Origin: Sterolibacterium denitrificans
Lineage (GTDB): Bacteria > Pseudomonadota > Gammaproteobacteria > Burkholderiales > Rhodocyclaceae
Assembly (NCBI RefSeq): GCF_900174485.1
Contig: NZ_LT837803.1
Coordinates: 2,123,305-2,187,304, forward strand
Length of the DNA: 64,000 nt
Direction: 5' to 3'
Of the stretch, positions 35,499-43,832 are shown piece by piece (positions within the stretch are counted from its first letter, which is position 1; each line of letters opens with the position of its first letter). The notes beneath the pieces were generated by a model that did no database searches, was not told where the DNA came from, and saw only the letters and a list, made by a program, of their open reading frames with translations. The position numbers and the translations under genes are program-made.

Positions 35499-35843
35499 TC
35501 AAGTCGCCAAGGCTGCCTGCCGAAGCGCGTCTTCTGCCCATTGATTTAGACTCTGCCCATGCGCAGCGGCGGCGATGGCCACCGCTTCATGAATGGTCGG
35601 ATCGACCCGCAGGGAAAATTTGCCGGAGAAATGCTTGCGCGGTTCGACACCGTCCTCGGCGCAGGCATCCAGAAACACTTTCAGCGAAATCTTGCCTTCG
35701 CGCTGCAAGCCCCTCACATCTTTGGCGTAGAAGTCCGCTCCGCCGTTCAGGCCGAGAAACTCGCCCCGGAACATTTGGATGTCCGGGTCAAAGGTAATGA
35801 CGGCCTGATAGCCGTCGATCATCATGGTATTGTTCATGCTCAT
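35499..35843 (-). CDS. hicB: HicB family antitoxin
   Basis: Protein of about 114 residues. The N-terminal degraded RNase H-like part (GYQAVITFDPDIQMFRGEFL) and ADFYAKDVRGLQREGKISLK are typical HicB. The C-terminal ribbon-helix-helix (GKFSLRVDPTIHEAVAIAAA, then SLNQWAEDAL) binds DNA for autoregulation. The ATG at 35843 overlaps the hicA stop by 4 bp; a second ATG at 35837 is possible. It neutralises HicA. Confidence 0.88.
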   Translation of the reverse strand: MSMNNTMMIDGYQAVITFDPDIQMFRGEFLGLNGGADFYAKDVRGLQREGKISLKVFLDACAEDGVEPRKHFSGKFSLRVDPTIHEAVAIAAAAHGQSLNQWAEDALRQAALAT

Positions 35844-36094
35844 GGTTTGACTCCGTGATCTTCCAGCCACTTGCGGATGGACTCCACTGCACCTTTGTCC
35901 GTGGTCGGCTTCGGGTGTGGCCGGTGAAACACCCGCCTGTCGCCGAACAAGCGCACCAACACCCGTGATCCTTCCCGTTCGGCAACCTGCCCACCCAACT
36001 CAATGAACAGCGCCTCGATGTCGGCCCAGCGGACATTGGCCGAGACAGGCCGGGAAAAAATCGACTCCAAAGTGCGCTGGTGCTTTCGCTTCAT
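35840..36094 (-). CDS. hicA: HicA family mRNA interferase toxin
   Basis: Protein of 84 residues with a double-stranded-RNA-binding-like fold. It starts MKRKHQRTLESIFSRPVSAN and includes WADIEALFIELGGQVAEREG, SRVLVRLF and the conserved histidine in VFHRPHP. TDKGAVESIRKWLEDHGV is the usual C-terminal helix. It cleaves mRNA ribosome-independently in studied members. Toxin first, antitoxin second, joined by an ATGA overlap. Confidence 0.88.
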   Translation of the reverse strand: MKRKHQRTLESIFSRPVSANVRWADIEALFIELGGQVAEREGSRVLVRLFGDRRVFHRPHPKPTTDKGAVESIRKWLEDHGVKP

Positions 36095-36226
36095 GTTTCA
36101 AATGGTAGCAAGAAGTGGTATCAACCAGCAAGATAAAAGCATGCGCTTTGGGGGCACGGGCAATACCATGAAGCCATCGTGCAACTGAACATGGTATTGG
36201 CGATTTTTTCAATGGCATGCCCTCTG

Positions 36227-36247
36227 GATACCATGAAAAATACCATT
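36227..36247. repeat. Paired ATACCATG repeats, right end of mini-island
   Basis: GATACCATG (36227) and AATACCATT (36239), 12 bp apart, matching 35458-35478. Extra copies nearby are AATACCATG at 36162 and an inverted CATGGTATT at 36190. Confidence 0.7.
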
Positions 36248-36317
36248 GATGATGCAGGTGGAAAACTCAATTAACCTAAATTTATCGTTATAACTCAATG
36301 AGTTAATTAACACCTTC

Positions 36318-36335
36318 ACTCCCACTCGATTGTTT
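36318..36335. other. guaA-type attachment site, copy B
   Basis: ACTCCCACTCGATTGTTT matches copy A at 14 of 18 positions. On the minus strand the frame reads Ser-Glu-Thr-Ile-Glu-Trp-Glu then TGA, again the end of GuaA, with synonymous changes typical of a guaA from another strain. Left boundary of the defence island. Confidence 0.8.
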
Positions 36336-36389
36336 CCGATGTCTTAAAACCCGCATGGAAACTAGCTTTTGTTGTTCTCATCATCACAC

Positions 36390-36411
36390 TTTACCGTCAC
36401 TTTTACCGTCA
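36390..36411. repeat. TTTACCGTCA pair, left end of defence island
   Basis: Two direct copies of TTTACCGTCA start at 36390 and 36402, 12 bp apart. The same decamer recurs at the integrase end (56307, 56379, 56454; inverted at 56405). Likely integrase arm-type sites. The rest of the 36095-36565 gap shows no gene. Confidence 0.75.
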
Positions 36412-36565
36412 AAAAATAAGTGCTTTTGTTGGCGCGTGTGATGGACTCGGTTTGCGCGGCGGCTATTCCAGTCCATCAATCGTCACCTATCACTTCCAGC
36501 CGCGAAGGCACCTACTTTGAAAAACTTATCGAATCGCAGCCCAACTACGACGAAGCAAATCAAAC

Positions 36566-37330
36566 TCAAGCGAGACCATACGCACGCGCAATACGGGCAG
36601 CCAAGTCTGTAACAGTAACATCTCCAAGCTTCAGCGTCTTTGGGTCGATGGAGTCATCGGCCCTCAGTGCATCGAGAAAACGCGAGAGGTCATCGGCGAT
36701 TCGTGCGGTCACCTCGATGCGCGTGTCTTGCGCCAGCAGTTGCGACAGGCGAAGCACATCGTTGAGGTGCTTCCGCACGTCTTTCGAGTCCACGGCTTCC
36801 CCCTCCTCTTTCCTGGCGGAAAGCTCCAGCCAAGCGACGGCCTTCAACGGGATCAGGCGATCCTCTCCGACCCATGGCAGACCCGCCACGACGCGTCGCC
36901 CTCCCATGATGAAGTCGTAGTAGTCGGTATCCAACAGGATCGCGGACAGACTGGACACCGCCTCATCCAGAGGGATCGGCGTCAACTGGCTACCCTCGGC
37001 GATTTCGAGTCCATCAGGTGTTCGCGCAAACAGTTCCACCATGAAAGGAAAGCTCGGGTCAGCCGGCTTCTGGAATCGATAGAAGACTGGCTTGCCCGTA
37101 TCGCTTGCCTGACGGATGCCGTACCCACCTGCCTCGACAAAGCGCCAGAACGTCTGCCCAAACTGAGGCGTCAGCGCCTCCACATGCAACACAATGTCGA
37201 GATCTTTTGTGGCGCGAAAATCCAACCCCGCGTCTTCCATGGTGAGACTTGCCGCGGTCCCTCCGATCAACACGTACTGATCAGCGTGGTCCGCGAACCA
37301 GCTCTGGAACACGTCCAGTCCCTTCACCAT
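36566..37330 (-). CDS. AbiEii-like nucleotidyltransferase (probable toxin)
   Basis: Protein of 254 residues. VLIGGTAASLTMEDAGLDFR and ATKDLDIVLHVEAL form the GG-(S/T)...D-x-D nucleotidyltransferase core, with FMVELFA as the third acidic strand. It resembles AbiEii/DUF1814 toxins, which transfer nucleotides to RNA in some systems. It overlaps the upstream gene by 7 bp, as usual for antitoxin-toxin order. Similar folds are also used by non-toxic enzymes, so the toxin role rests on the partner gene and context. Confidence 0.75.
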   Translation of the reverse strand: MVKGLDVFQSWFADHADQYVLIGGTAASLTMEDAGLDFRATKDLDIVLHVEALTPQFGQTFWRFVEAGGYGIRQASDTGKPVFYRFQKPADPSFPFMVELFARTPDGLEIAEGSQLTPIPLDEAVSSLSAILLDTDYYDFIMGGRRVVAGLPWVGEDRLIPLKAVAWLELSARKEEGEAVDSKDVRKHLNDVLRLSQLLAQDTRIEVTARIADDLSRFLDALRADDSIDPKTLKLGDVTVTDLAARIARAYGLA

Positions 37331-38319
37331 GGCAGGGTCTCCATCAATTCATCGAGTGCCGACTGAACCCGTTCATCGCTCGTGGCTTGCAAACTGAGCC
37401 ATAGCGACAATGGGTCGACGTAAGGGCTGTTTTCCAGAACGCCTGGGTTATAGGCCCATATTTGCACCTCGCTTGCGCCGGTATCGGGCCCCGTGAGTTC
37501 CTTCCATCCACTGTGAAGCGCGGCCTTCCACCCAGCCAGGTCGAAGGCAAAGCAGGTGGTCCGAGGTGCAGTTAGCATGGATTGTGCGGCCAACGCGCAC
37601 AGCCCCGCCAGCCTGGTCGAGGGGGCTTGCTCAGGCACAGACGACAACGCCCATACCGTGCGCTTGATTGGCGACCGGAGTCTAGGACGAATGCGTTCCC
37701 AGGTCTCTCGTGGCCCGTGAATGAACTTCAGTTGTCGCGCACGACCCAAAGTCTGAACATCTGCAATGCTAGCGCCCGCGATCTCTCTGGTGGCTCGTGA
37801 CCATGTCATCGCGGTGTAGCCCAGTCCCCCCGCCAATCCTGTTGCTTCACATTCATCACGCCACGGGCGCTGCATCAAGGCTGCTATCACGATGGCCTGC
37901 GCTGATGGACTCAGAGCCTCCTGATCCACCAGGGGCGGCTTACGAAAGTGCTCCCGGAGATCAAGACCCAAGTCCGGCAAATAGAGCTGGTTACCCGGAA
38001 CAAGAAAAGGCACGTGATGCTCGATCAAGCGTTTGCGCTCGTAAGAAGCCATCGCGGAGGCAACGTAGACCACTGGTAATCCAGTGATCGCCTCCATTTT
38101 TTGAAGCTGGGTTCGCACGTTCGCCAGAGGAAGCTTCTCACCAGCGCGCTGAATTGCCATCAACAAGCGTGTGCCTAGCAGGCTGAGTTCTCGAACGTCG
38201 TAAGAATCTCTCAGAAAGTAAGGCAGCGACTCCACTCCAGGGTAGGGGTGAATCTCCACCTCCCGGATGGGTAGGACCTCGGTCAGATACTCCTTAACGG
38301 CGATGTCGAGCGATTTCAT
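37324..38319 (-). CDS. AbiEi-like winged-helix protein (probable antitoxin/regulator)
   Basis: Protein of 331 residues from ATG 38319 (MKSLDIAVKEYLTEVLPIRE), preferred over an upstream start lying in the promoter. ELSLLGTRLLMAIQRAGEKL and RTQLQKMEAITGLPVVYVAS, with ERKRLIEHHVPFLVPGNQLY, look like a winged helix plus extension; the C-terminus includes YNPGVLENSPYVDPLSLWLS. Paired with a nucleotidyltransferase gene and preceded by a perfect inverted repeat, so it probably represses its own operon. Sequence similarity to classic AbiEi is weak. Confidence 0.65.
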   Translation of the reverse strand: MKSLDIAVKEYLTEVLPIREVEIHPYPGVESLPYFLRDSYDVRELSLLGTRLLMAIQRAGEKLPLANVRTQLQKMEAITGLPVVYVASAMASYERKRLIEHHVPFLVPGNQLYLPDLGLDLREHFRKPPLVDQEALSPSAQAIVIAALMQRPWRDECEATGLAGGLGYTAMTWSRATREIAGASIADVQTLGRARQLKFIHGPRETWERIRPRLRSPIKRTVWALSSVPEQAPSTRLAGLCALAAQSMLTAPRTTCFAFDLAGWKAALHSGWKELTGPDTGASEVQIWAYNPGVLENSPYVDPLSLWLSLQATSDERVQSALDELMETLPW

Positions 38320-38341
38320 GCGATCTTTATAACACAATTCA

Positions 38342-38370
38342 GCACGATAACAAAGCACATGTTATCGTGC
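38342..38370. promoter_or_regulatory. Operator-like inverted repeat before AbiE-like operon
   Basis: GCACGATAAC (38342-38351) and GTTATCGTGC (38361-38370) are perfect inverted repeats with a 9-bp spacer, 23 bp upstream of the start at 38319. A candidate binding site for the winged-helix protein. Confidence 0.75.
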
Positions 38371-38405
38371 CGTCTGGTGTTATTGGATTCTTGGAGCAAG
38401 GCTAT

Positions 38406-39182
38406 CTACCTCAAAATATCAGTAGCACCCCGTCCCCGCTCTGCGCACCTTCCAGCGGCTACCAAGAGCCTCAGATTGGCATGCAGCTGCCTATTCAAAT
38501 CCTCCTCAGACATGTCTCCCCACAATTCGGTAAGCTGAGCTATCGCCGTACCCACATCCCATGGCTTAGCACTCTGCCCGCCAATCTGCGCGAACGGACC
38601 ATCAGTCTCGGTCAGAACACGGTCCCTCGGCATGTCCCTCACAAGCGCACGCGCCTTCTCTGAGACTAGCATGGCCGGTCCAACACTGAACCAGCAGCCC
38701 AATACGATTGCACGCCGCAGCTCTCGCTTGCTCCCCGAAAACCAATGAAGAATCGGAGTGCCCGCTCCCGGATGCGCCTCCAACCGATCCAGTACAGCCG
38801 ACGCCGCACGACGGCTGTGGATAGACATGATCCGGCCACCGGCAACTCGACATGCGTTCAATATGTGATCGAATACTGTTAACTGCGTCTGCCAATGTTG
38901 CTTAAACTCAAGGCCTCCATCGAGACCGATCTCACCGACGTACATGGTTTCATGCAATTGCAGGTCAAAGAGCGGCAGTTCACCGATTCGCTCGTGTGCA
39001 ATTTGCGGATGCAGCCCCAGCGCAGTCCTTATGCGCGAGCTTGGTGTAGCAAGTGCAGAAGTACCCCTCCATGCGCTGGGTGTAGTCGTAACTGATAGAA
39101 CGTACATTCCGCGCTCTGCAATTTCCTTCACGATTCCATGTGGGTCGGGATAAAGGTCGAGATGTGCATGAAAGTCAATCAC
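38406..39182 (-). CDS. qatD: QatD, TatD-like nuclease of Qat defence system
   Basis: Protein of 258 residues. TatD metal motifs are FHAHLDLYPDP, MYVGEIGLDGG, MSIHSRRAA, LHWFSGSKREL and LTETDGPFAQIGG. It differs from the housekeeping TatD at 1711-2526 and lies last in the qatABCD order. In the known Qat anti-phage system all four genes are reported to be needed. Overlaps qatC by 4 bp. Confidence 0.9.
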   Translation of the reverse strand: MIDFHAHLDLYPDPHGIVKEIAERGMYVLSVTTTPSAWRGTSALATPSSRIRTALGLHPQIAHERIGELPLFDLQLHETMYVGEIGLDGGLEFKQHWQTQLTVFDHILNACRVAGGRIMSIHSRRAASAVLDRLEAHPGAGTPILHWFSGSKRELRRAIVLGCWFSVGPAMLVSEKARALVRDMPRDRVLTETDGPFAQIGGQSAKPWDVGTAIAQLTELWGDMSEEDLNRQLHANLRLLVAAGRCAERGRGATDILR

Positions 39183-40456
39183 CGTACATTCAGCCCAAGC
39201 ATCAGAGACTCAACTTCCGCCAATCCGCGCTGGACAACTTCTATGAGCGCAGGCTTGTCCATCACTAGGTTTGAACTCAACGTGGCACCAAGCCAACGAG
39301 CTGTACCCATTTCCCGACGCTCGCCAATACCAATCAAGGCCGAGCGGACATCGTCGAACCCTGCGTGTTCGTCGTCGTCCAACGCAAGATTATCGTAGAC
39401 GTAATACGTGGAGTCTTGGCCAAGCCATTCGTTAAAAGCGCTTCGACGAACCAGGCACGGCACACAACGACCGCAATGTTTGTAGCCGAACTGCTTGAAT
39501 CGACCGCAGCTAGTGGTCTGATATGCATGTGCGACAAGTAATGGCTGATTGAGGCACTCTTTGAGCATCTCGCCTTTGGTCTTGAAACGGTACGGATTGA
39601 CAATCCGAACTCGAAGACCAGCAGCATCCAATACCTGCTGCAATAGCGAAAGAACGATGGGGTGCGTTGTTCGTGTGCTCAGACTGCCAAGTCGCCCACC
39701 CGTCAACGGCGGATTGAGCGCAATGAATCCATTCTCGCAAACATACAGCGTCACCTCGTCGCCCGCATGATAGCGAGCCAACGTCGTCGCCATAAATACG
39801 CCATATGCAATAAAGATAATTGAACGTGCACGTTGCGAGGGCGGATTCTCCGGGTCTGGAACGTCGGCGTTGTGGTTAGCTTGGAAATGACGCAGGCCTC
39901 CACCGATCTCAGCAGCAAATGCCACTTGCTTTTCGCCATCACCACGAACCATCTGACTGACAGCGAGCGGCCTTTTTCCTTGTTCGGCCAAATCAATCGC
40001 GCCGATGTAACTATCCAGACCTCCGGATAGCAACACGACGCAGTCCTCAGTTGGGTGTATCGACTGCCGATCGGGCTGCGGAAGAATACCTCCCTCAACG
40101 AATCGAAGCTTCCAACGATCCGTGCTCAAGTACGCCAGCAATCTTTGCAGAGTTTCGGCGTTGTCGTTCCAAAATGGAGCATCGACCACCGAGATTGTCA
40201 GATCGAACTCTCTGGTCCAACCGTCCGGACTGCGATCCCTATGGCCTGCGAGATCGGACGAAATGACAGCCAGTGCAAGTGACAATAAGTCCCATGCCCG
40301 CGCCGCCGGAGCAACCTTCTCACGGGCAATGGCCTGTTTCAACGCAGAGCCAACAGATCCGCGCATGGGGTCGCCCGAGTTGCCATACAGGACGACATCC
40401 AAATCGCTGGCCATGCTACCAAAGTCAAAGTCGGAAAGCGCACAGGTAATCTTCAT
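39179..40456 (-). CDS. qatC: QatC, QueC-like ATP-dependent enzyme
   Basis: Protein of 425 residues. The PP-loop CVVLLSGGLDSYIGAIDL is diagnostic of the QueC/N-type ATP pyrophosphatase group, and SCGRFKQFGYKHCGRCVPCL supplies the zinc-binding Cys cluster seen in QueC. It is longer than queuosine-pathway QueC (about 230), with an N-terminal ~150-residue extension typical of QatC. QueC-like enzymes convert a carboxyl to an amide or nitrile; in defence the target is presumably a protein. 4-bp overlaps with qatB and qatD. Confidence 0.9.
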   Translation of the reverse strand: MKITCALSDFDFGSMASDLDVVLYGNSGDPMRGSVGSALKQAIAREKVAPAARAWDLLSLALAVISSDLAGHRDRSPDGWTREFDLTISVVDAPFWNDNAETLQRLLAYLSTDRWKLRFVEGGILPQPDRQSIHPTEDCVVLLSGGLDSYIGAIDLAEQGKRPLAVSQMVRGDGEKQVAFAAEIGGGLRHFQANHNADVPDPENPPSQRARSIIFIAYGVFMATTLARYHAGDEVTLYVCENGFIALNPPLTGGRLGSLSTRTTHPIVLSLLQQVLDAAGLRVRIVNPYRFKTKGEMLKECLNQPLLVAHAYQTTSCGRFKQFGYKHCGRCVPCLVRRSAFNEWLGQDSTYYVYDNLALDDDEHAGFDDVRSALIGIGERREMGTARWLGATLSSNLVMDKPALIEVVQRGLAEVESLMLGLNVR

Positions 40457-41313
40457 TCAACATACCCTTCGAACACTTGGAAGGTTTCACGAATGGCGCT
40501 CTGGACGATTTGCGTGATCCTTCCTGCGGCCAAACGCTGCCCAGCCTCTCTGAGCTGCCTAAATGACGCCGAGACCGTTTCTCGAACATATTCCCTAACC
40601 TCTTTGAGCCGACCCAGCCCCGTTGCTGCGTTCGGAGCCTTCTCACGGATGGTTCGCCCTATGTCCAAGTCAATCCGCCGAAACACGTCACCGGCGACAA
40701 ATCGCTCAACAGCGAGTTCGCGTTGCTCTGGCTGCAGATTCAGCAGGTCCGCATCCGGGAATTGATTGAGCACTTCGGAAAGTGCATCTTTTATCGATGT
40801 CCGGCTTGCCTCTGCATCTTGTGTACCGTCGACAGGGCGGACGGCCTCTACAACAGCATCCATTACCTCATTAGCTGACCTGCCAGCGGTCAGCGCAGGG
40901 TCAAGTGGGCTTCCGGTTGCAGTGGCCGGGTTCCCTTGCCCCCCGGAGAGTGCTGAGTACAGTGCTTGTGCAGTCTGTGCGGTGCCACCCATACGACGAG
41001 TGGCTGTGGTACTTCCGCCATATCCCTTCTTGACGTACTGCCCAAGACCGCGGCGCATGCTTGCGCCATCACCGCTACGCGCGTAATCCCCAAGGTTCCG
41101 ATTTGCACCCAAAAATCGACGAGCTGGCGCTATCGGAATCGGTTGCCGAGGTTCAGCGGGTGGTGATGCCGGAGACGTTGCGTCCCCTGGTTCCGGCGGC
41201 GCATTTGGTGGAGCCCCTTCAGCAGGCGCGGGAGCGAGCGGAATATCTGGAACCCACGGCGGAACCATCGGCACGCCCGATGGCGAGCCGCTACTTGACT
41301 GCGACGTTCCCAT
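40453..41313 (-). CDS. qatB: QatB, Qat system protein
   Basis: Protein of 286 residues. The N-terminal ~70 residues are low-complexity (MGTSQSSSGSPSGVPMVPPW, then PAPAEGAPPNAPPEPGDA). A conserved basic Gly-rich segment follows (RRFLGANRNLGDYARSGDGA, MRRGLGQYVKKGYGG), then a helical C-terminal half. The MGTS-start, Pro-rich linker and RNLGDYARSG block fit QatB. Function not established in biochemical terms. It overlaps qatA by 23 bp and qatC by 4. Confidence 0.87.
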   Translation of the reverse strand: MGTSQSSSGSPSGVPMVPPWVPDIPLAPAPAEGAPPNAPPEPGDATSPASPPAEPRQPIPIAPARRFLGANRNLGDYARSGDGASMRRGLGQYVKKGYGGSTTATRRMGGTAQTAQALYSALSGGQGNPATATGSPLDPALTAGRSANEVMDAVVEAVRPVDGTQDAEASRTSIKDALSEVLNQFPDADLLNLQPEQRELAVERFVAGDVFRRIDLDIGRTIREKAPNAATGLGRLKEVREYVRETVSASFRQLREAGQRLAAGRITQIVQSAIRETFQVFEGYVE

Positions 41314-43165
41314 TGTTCCTCCTGGCCTTTATCGCGTTCTTCACTGGCTTGGCAATATCCTCATCGTCGCTCCACGCTTCAAACACGGTCTTTGACCACT
41401 GTTCATCGGATATTTTGGGAACGATGCTCGCCTTGATCTGGATGGCTGGGCGTTCTTTCAGAAACCCCGAGAGTCGTGCGCCTTGGGGCGCATCAGCGGC
41501 AGCTACGGCCATGCACGCATCCAAAATTGAAGGAGTACCCCACTCCTGCTCCTGGCGGGCGCGGCCGAGCAACCGATCCATGATGACCGACATTTCGGAT
41601 CTCGGCAGCGCAACAAGACGATCTTTGATGCTGCCGGCCATCTCGGGGTGCTCCAACAGCGCTTCCAGAAGATCGGCTGCTTCCGCCGACAACCGATCCT
41701 CTGGTGTAATCAATGGGGCGTGTTCGCGACTCACGTAGAGCGCTCCGCGCAGATCCGTTCCTCCGAGAAGTGGCGGCAAACGCAACCACTCCGTGATAAA
41801 TGGATCATCCCACGGAGCCTTCCTTTGGTGCGCCTCTCCCGCAATGGCCTGCTGCTCCCAATCGAGAAGGAATGCCGGCTTACCGTCGTCACTCTCGGTA
41901 ACCGACTTGATCAGTTCCAGATACGCCTTGGGGTCACCGCACCGCTCGAATAGGAGCACCTTGGCAAGTTCTGATTCATCCACCCCAACACCTTGAGCGC
42001 GAGACATCGACATACGAATCGACAGCGCATTCAGAAAACGTTTGATCAAACGGGGATTGCCTGCGATTCCCGTTGCACTTGTCATCAATGGCGCAAGGCG
42101 GTCTGCGGCATCGAGGCGTGCGATCAGTGCATCAGGCAGCTTGTCATTAAGGCTTCTGATGAATTTGAGATCGACGCGTTTTCCTTGCCACGTCCGCCCC
42201 AACTGTGAGCACACTTCCCCCCGAATTCTCTCCTTTTCCTTGGATTCAAGATCGCTGTTCTCGACAAACAGCAACATCATGTATGCACGAACCTCTTGCG
42301 TCCCCAACGGCGGAACACGAATTGGAACCTGTATAAGCTTGTCGAAATAATTAATGACAATATCATCATCAACGCCTTGAAAGTGGCGCTTGACGGCATG
42401 TTTTATCATCTGGTCATCGGCAGCGATAACGAATGCCGTATGTTCCAGAAACAGGAGCAGACGAATAGCCTCCAAAGTGGAGATCGTGGTTTCGGGAAGG
42501 CAGCGGTCCAAATCGTCGATGAGTACCACCAAGGTGACGCCCATCTCCTTGAGCAGTTCTTCGAAACTCGTGCGTAGAGCTTCAATTTCCTTTGGCGGCG
42601 AAGTGGTCTTCTTAGGCGTGATCAAGCCTGTCGCTATTTTTTCCGCCTCTCCTGCTGCCGATTTGACTGCTTCAATCGCTTCCTTATCAATATCACCGGC
42701 GACCAAGCTCTTGCCAAACCCCCAGAGATCCCCGAGCAAGCCGGTCGGAGGCAACCCCAATGCCAGCGAGGCAGCGGATCCGGCTGCGAGCTTGATCGCT
42801 CGAAACCAATTGACCCGTTCTAGCAAATCCTTCGCTTTGTCTATTCCTGTTTTTCGCTCTTCAGCTTCCTTCGCCAAGGTCGAAGCGACCACTTCGATCA
42901 GGGCAGCGCGCGCATCGTCATATCCCTGATAGAGCCATGCATTGAACTCGACAAAAATAAACTTGCTCGGCTTCGCTTCCTCATGATGCCGCGCCGACAA
43001 CTCGGTGCGGATCAACCTGATCATCGAAGATTTTCCGACGCCCCACGCGCCGGAAACACCAATCGATATAGGCCGCGATTGCGCCTGTTCGATAATCTCG
43101 GCAACTGTCTTAGCGATACCGCCGAAATTCAGAAAATCCTGTGCGGTCTCGTTGTCTGTCCACAT
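41291..43165 (-). CDS. qatA: QatA, KAP-family P-loop ATPase
   Basis: Protein of 624 residues. Walker A is IGVSGAWGVGKSSMIRLIRT and Walker B is VTLVVLIDDLDRCLPETTIS; FIFVEFNAWLYQGYDD is the KAP-specific region. A helical insertion with a hydrophobic stretch (about residues 115-140, AIKLAAGSAASLALGLPPTG) may touch the membrane, as in other KAP NTPases. First gene of qatABCD, 130 bp after the restriction-like operon on the same strand. Confidence 0.9.
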   Translation of the reverse strand: MWTDNETAQDFLNFGGIAKTVAEIIEQAQSRPISIGVSGAWGVGKSSMIRLIRTELSARHHEEAKPSKFIFVEFNAWLYQGYDDARAALIEVVASTLAKEAEERKTGIDKAKDLLERVNWFRAIKLAAGSAASLALGLPPTGLLGDLWGFGKSLVAGDIDKEAIEAVKSAAGEAEKIATGLITPKKTTSPPKEIEALRTSFEELLKEMGVTLVVLIDDLDRCLPETTISTLEAIRLLLFLEHTAFVIAADDQMIKHAVKRHFQGVDDDIVINYFDKLIQVPIRVPPLGTQEVRAYMMLLFVENSDLESKEKERIRGEVCSQLGRTWQGKRVDLKFIRSLNDKLPDALIARLDAADRLAPLMTSATGIAGNPRLIKRFLNALSIRMSMSRAQGVGVDESELAKVLLFERCGDPKAYLELIKSVTESDDGKPAFLLDWEQQAIAGEAHQRKAPWDDPFITEWLRLPPLLGGTDLRGALYVSREHAPLITPEDRLSAEAADLLEALLEHPEMAGSIKDRLVALPRSEMSVIMDRLLGRARQEQEWGTPSILDACMAVAAADAPQGARLSGFLKERPAIQIKASIVPKISDEQWSKTVFEAWSDDEDIAKPVKNAIKARRNNGNVAVK

Positions 43166-43295
43166 CGTTCAATCTCTTTCTATACGGCACTGACGCGTTG
43201 AATCACACGCGTGAGCACGAGTAGACCCGGAAGATTTTGTTGCGATCTTTCGCGTCATTGCCACATATCGCGGCCGGATGCACCTCCGGACATGG

Positions 43296-43832
43296 CTAGT
43301 CAATCCATGCGAGGTGACTCAACCCCAGTCTTTGCCCTGCGTCCAAAATCATTTCGCGCATTCCCGCATTCGTGGTTTTCCCGCTTTCAACCATGACGGC
43401 AGCGTAAGGAATTCCCGCCTCGATCCGATATGCGCGCTCAAAGACCGAAATGAGGATCGATTTCCATTCCCTGCTGTTACCCCAACAGATAATCCGGCCA
43501 TCGGAAAGCTGACGGCCATGCGGCTTATCATAGGACTTAATGAAGGATGCATCGCCTTGCTCCATACCTATGGCGAGCAGAACTTGCCCCCACCCATCCT
43601 GCAACCGGGATCTGAGATACGGTTTGAGTAGCGAATCCTTGATGTACACACGGACTTTTCTTGCGTCCATGAAATGGGAAAGGACTCCGCCCACATCCTT
43701 GTCCTTTGTCCAGTTTTCATACCAGGTGGTGCGCTCGATGTCCGAAATTCTTGGCCAGTCCAGCTCATCCGCCTTGGCCCAGATTTTCTGACGAATACGA
43801 TCCCTGATATCGATTGGCAGCGCCGCGCTCAT
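43296..43832 (-). CDS. Unrecognised protein closing the MORC-type restriction operon
   Basis: Protein of 178 residues from ATG 43832 (MSAALPIDIRDRIRQKIWAK), whose ATGA overlaps the helicase stop. Features: DELDWPRISDIERTTWYENW, VYIKDSLLKPYLRSR, RIICWGNSREWKSILISVFE and a C-terminal region ending LSHLAWID. No signal, membrane or Cys motif. It is well-formed and translationally coupled, so it is a real member of the operon. I do not recognise a family. A DNA-binding or nuclease-accessory role is only a guess from context. Confidence 0.7.
   Translation of the reverse strand: MSAALPIDIRDRIRQKIWAKADELDWPRISDIERTTWYENWTKDKDVGGVLSHFMDARKVRVYIKDSLLKPYLRSRLQDGWGQVLLAIGMEQGDASFIKSYDKPHGRQLSDGRIICWGNSREWKSILISVFERAYRIEAGIPYAAVMVESGKTTNAGMREMILDAGQRLGLSHLAWID

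Larger units (their letters stand above)
35388..36335. mobile_element. hicAB mini-island between att copies A and B
   Basis: A segment of about 0.93 kb whose only genes are hicA and hicB. It is bounded by two guaA-end copies and carries matching paired arm repeats near both ends (35458-35478 and 36227-36247). It has no integrase, so it resembles a non-autonomous element mobilised in trans by a guaA-specific integrase. Confidence 0.7.
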
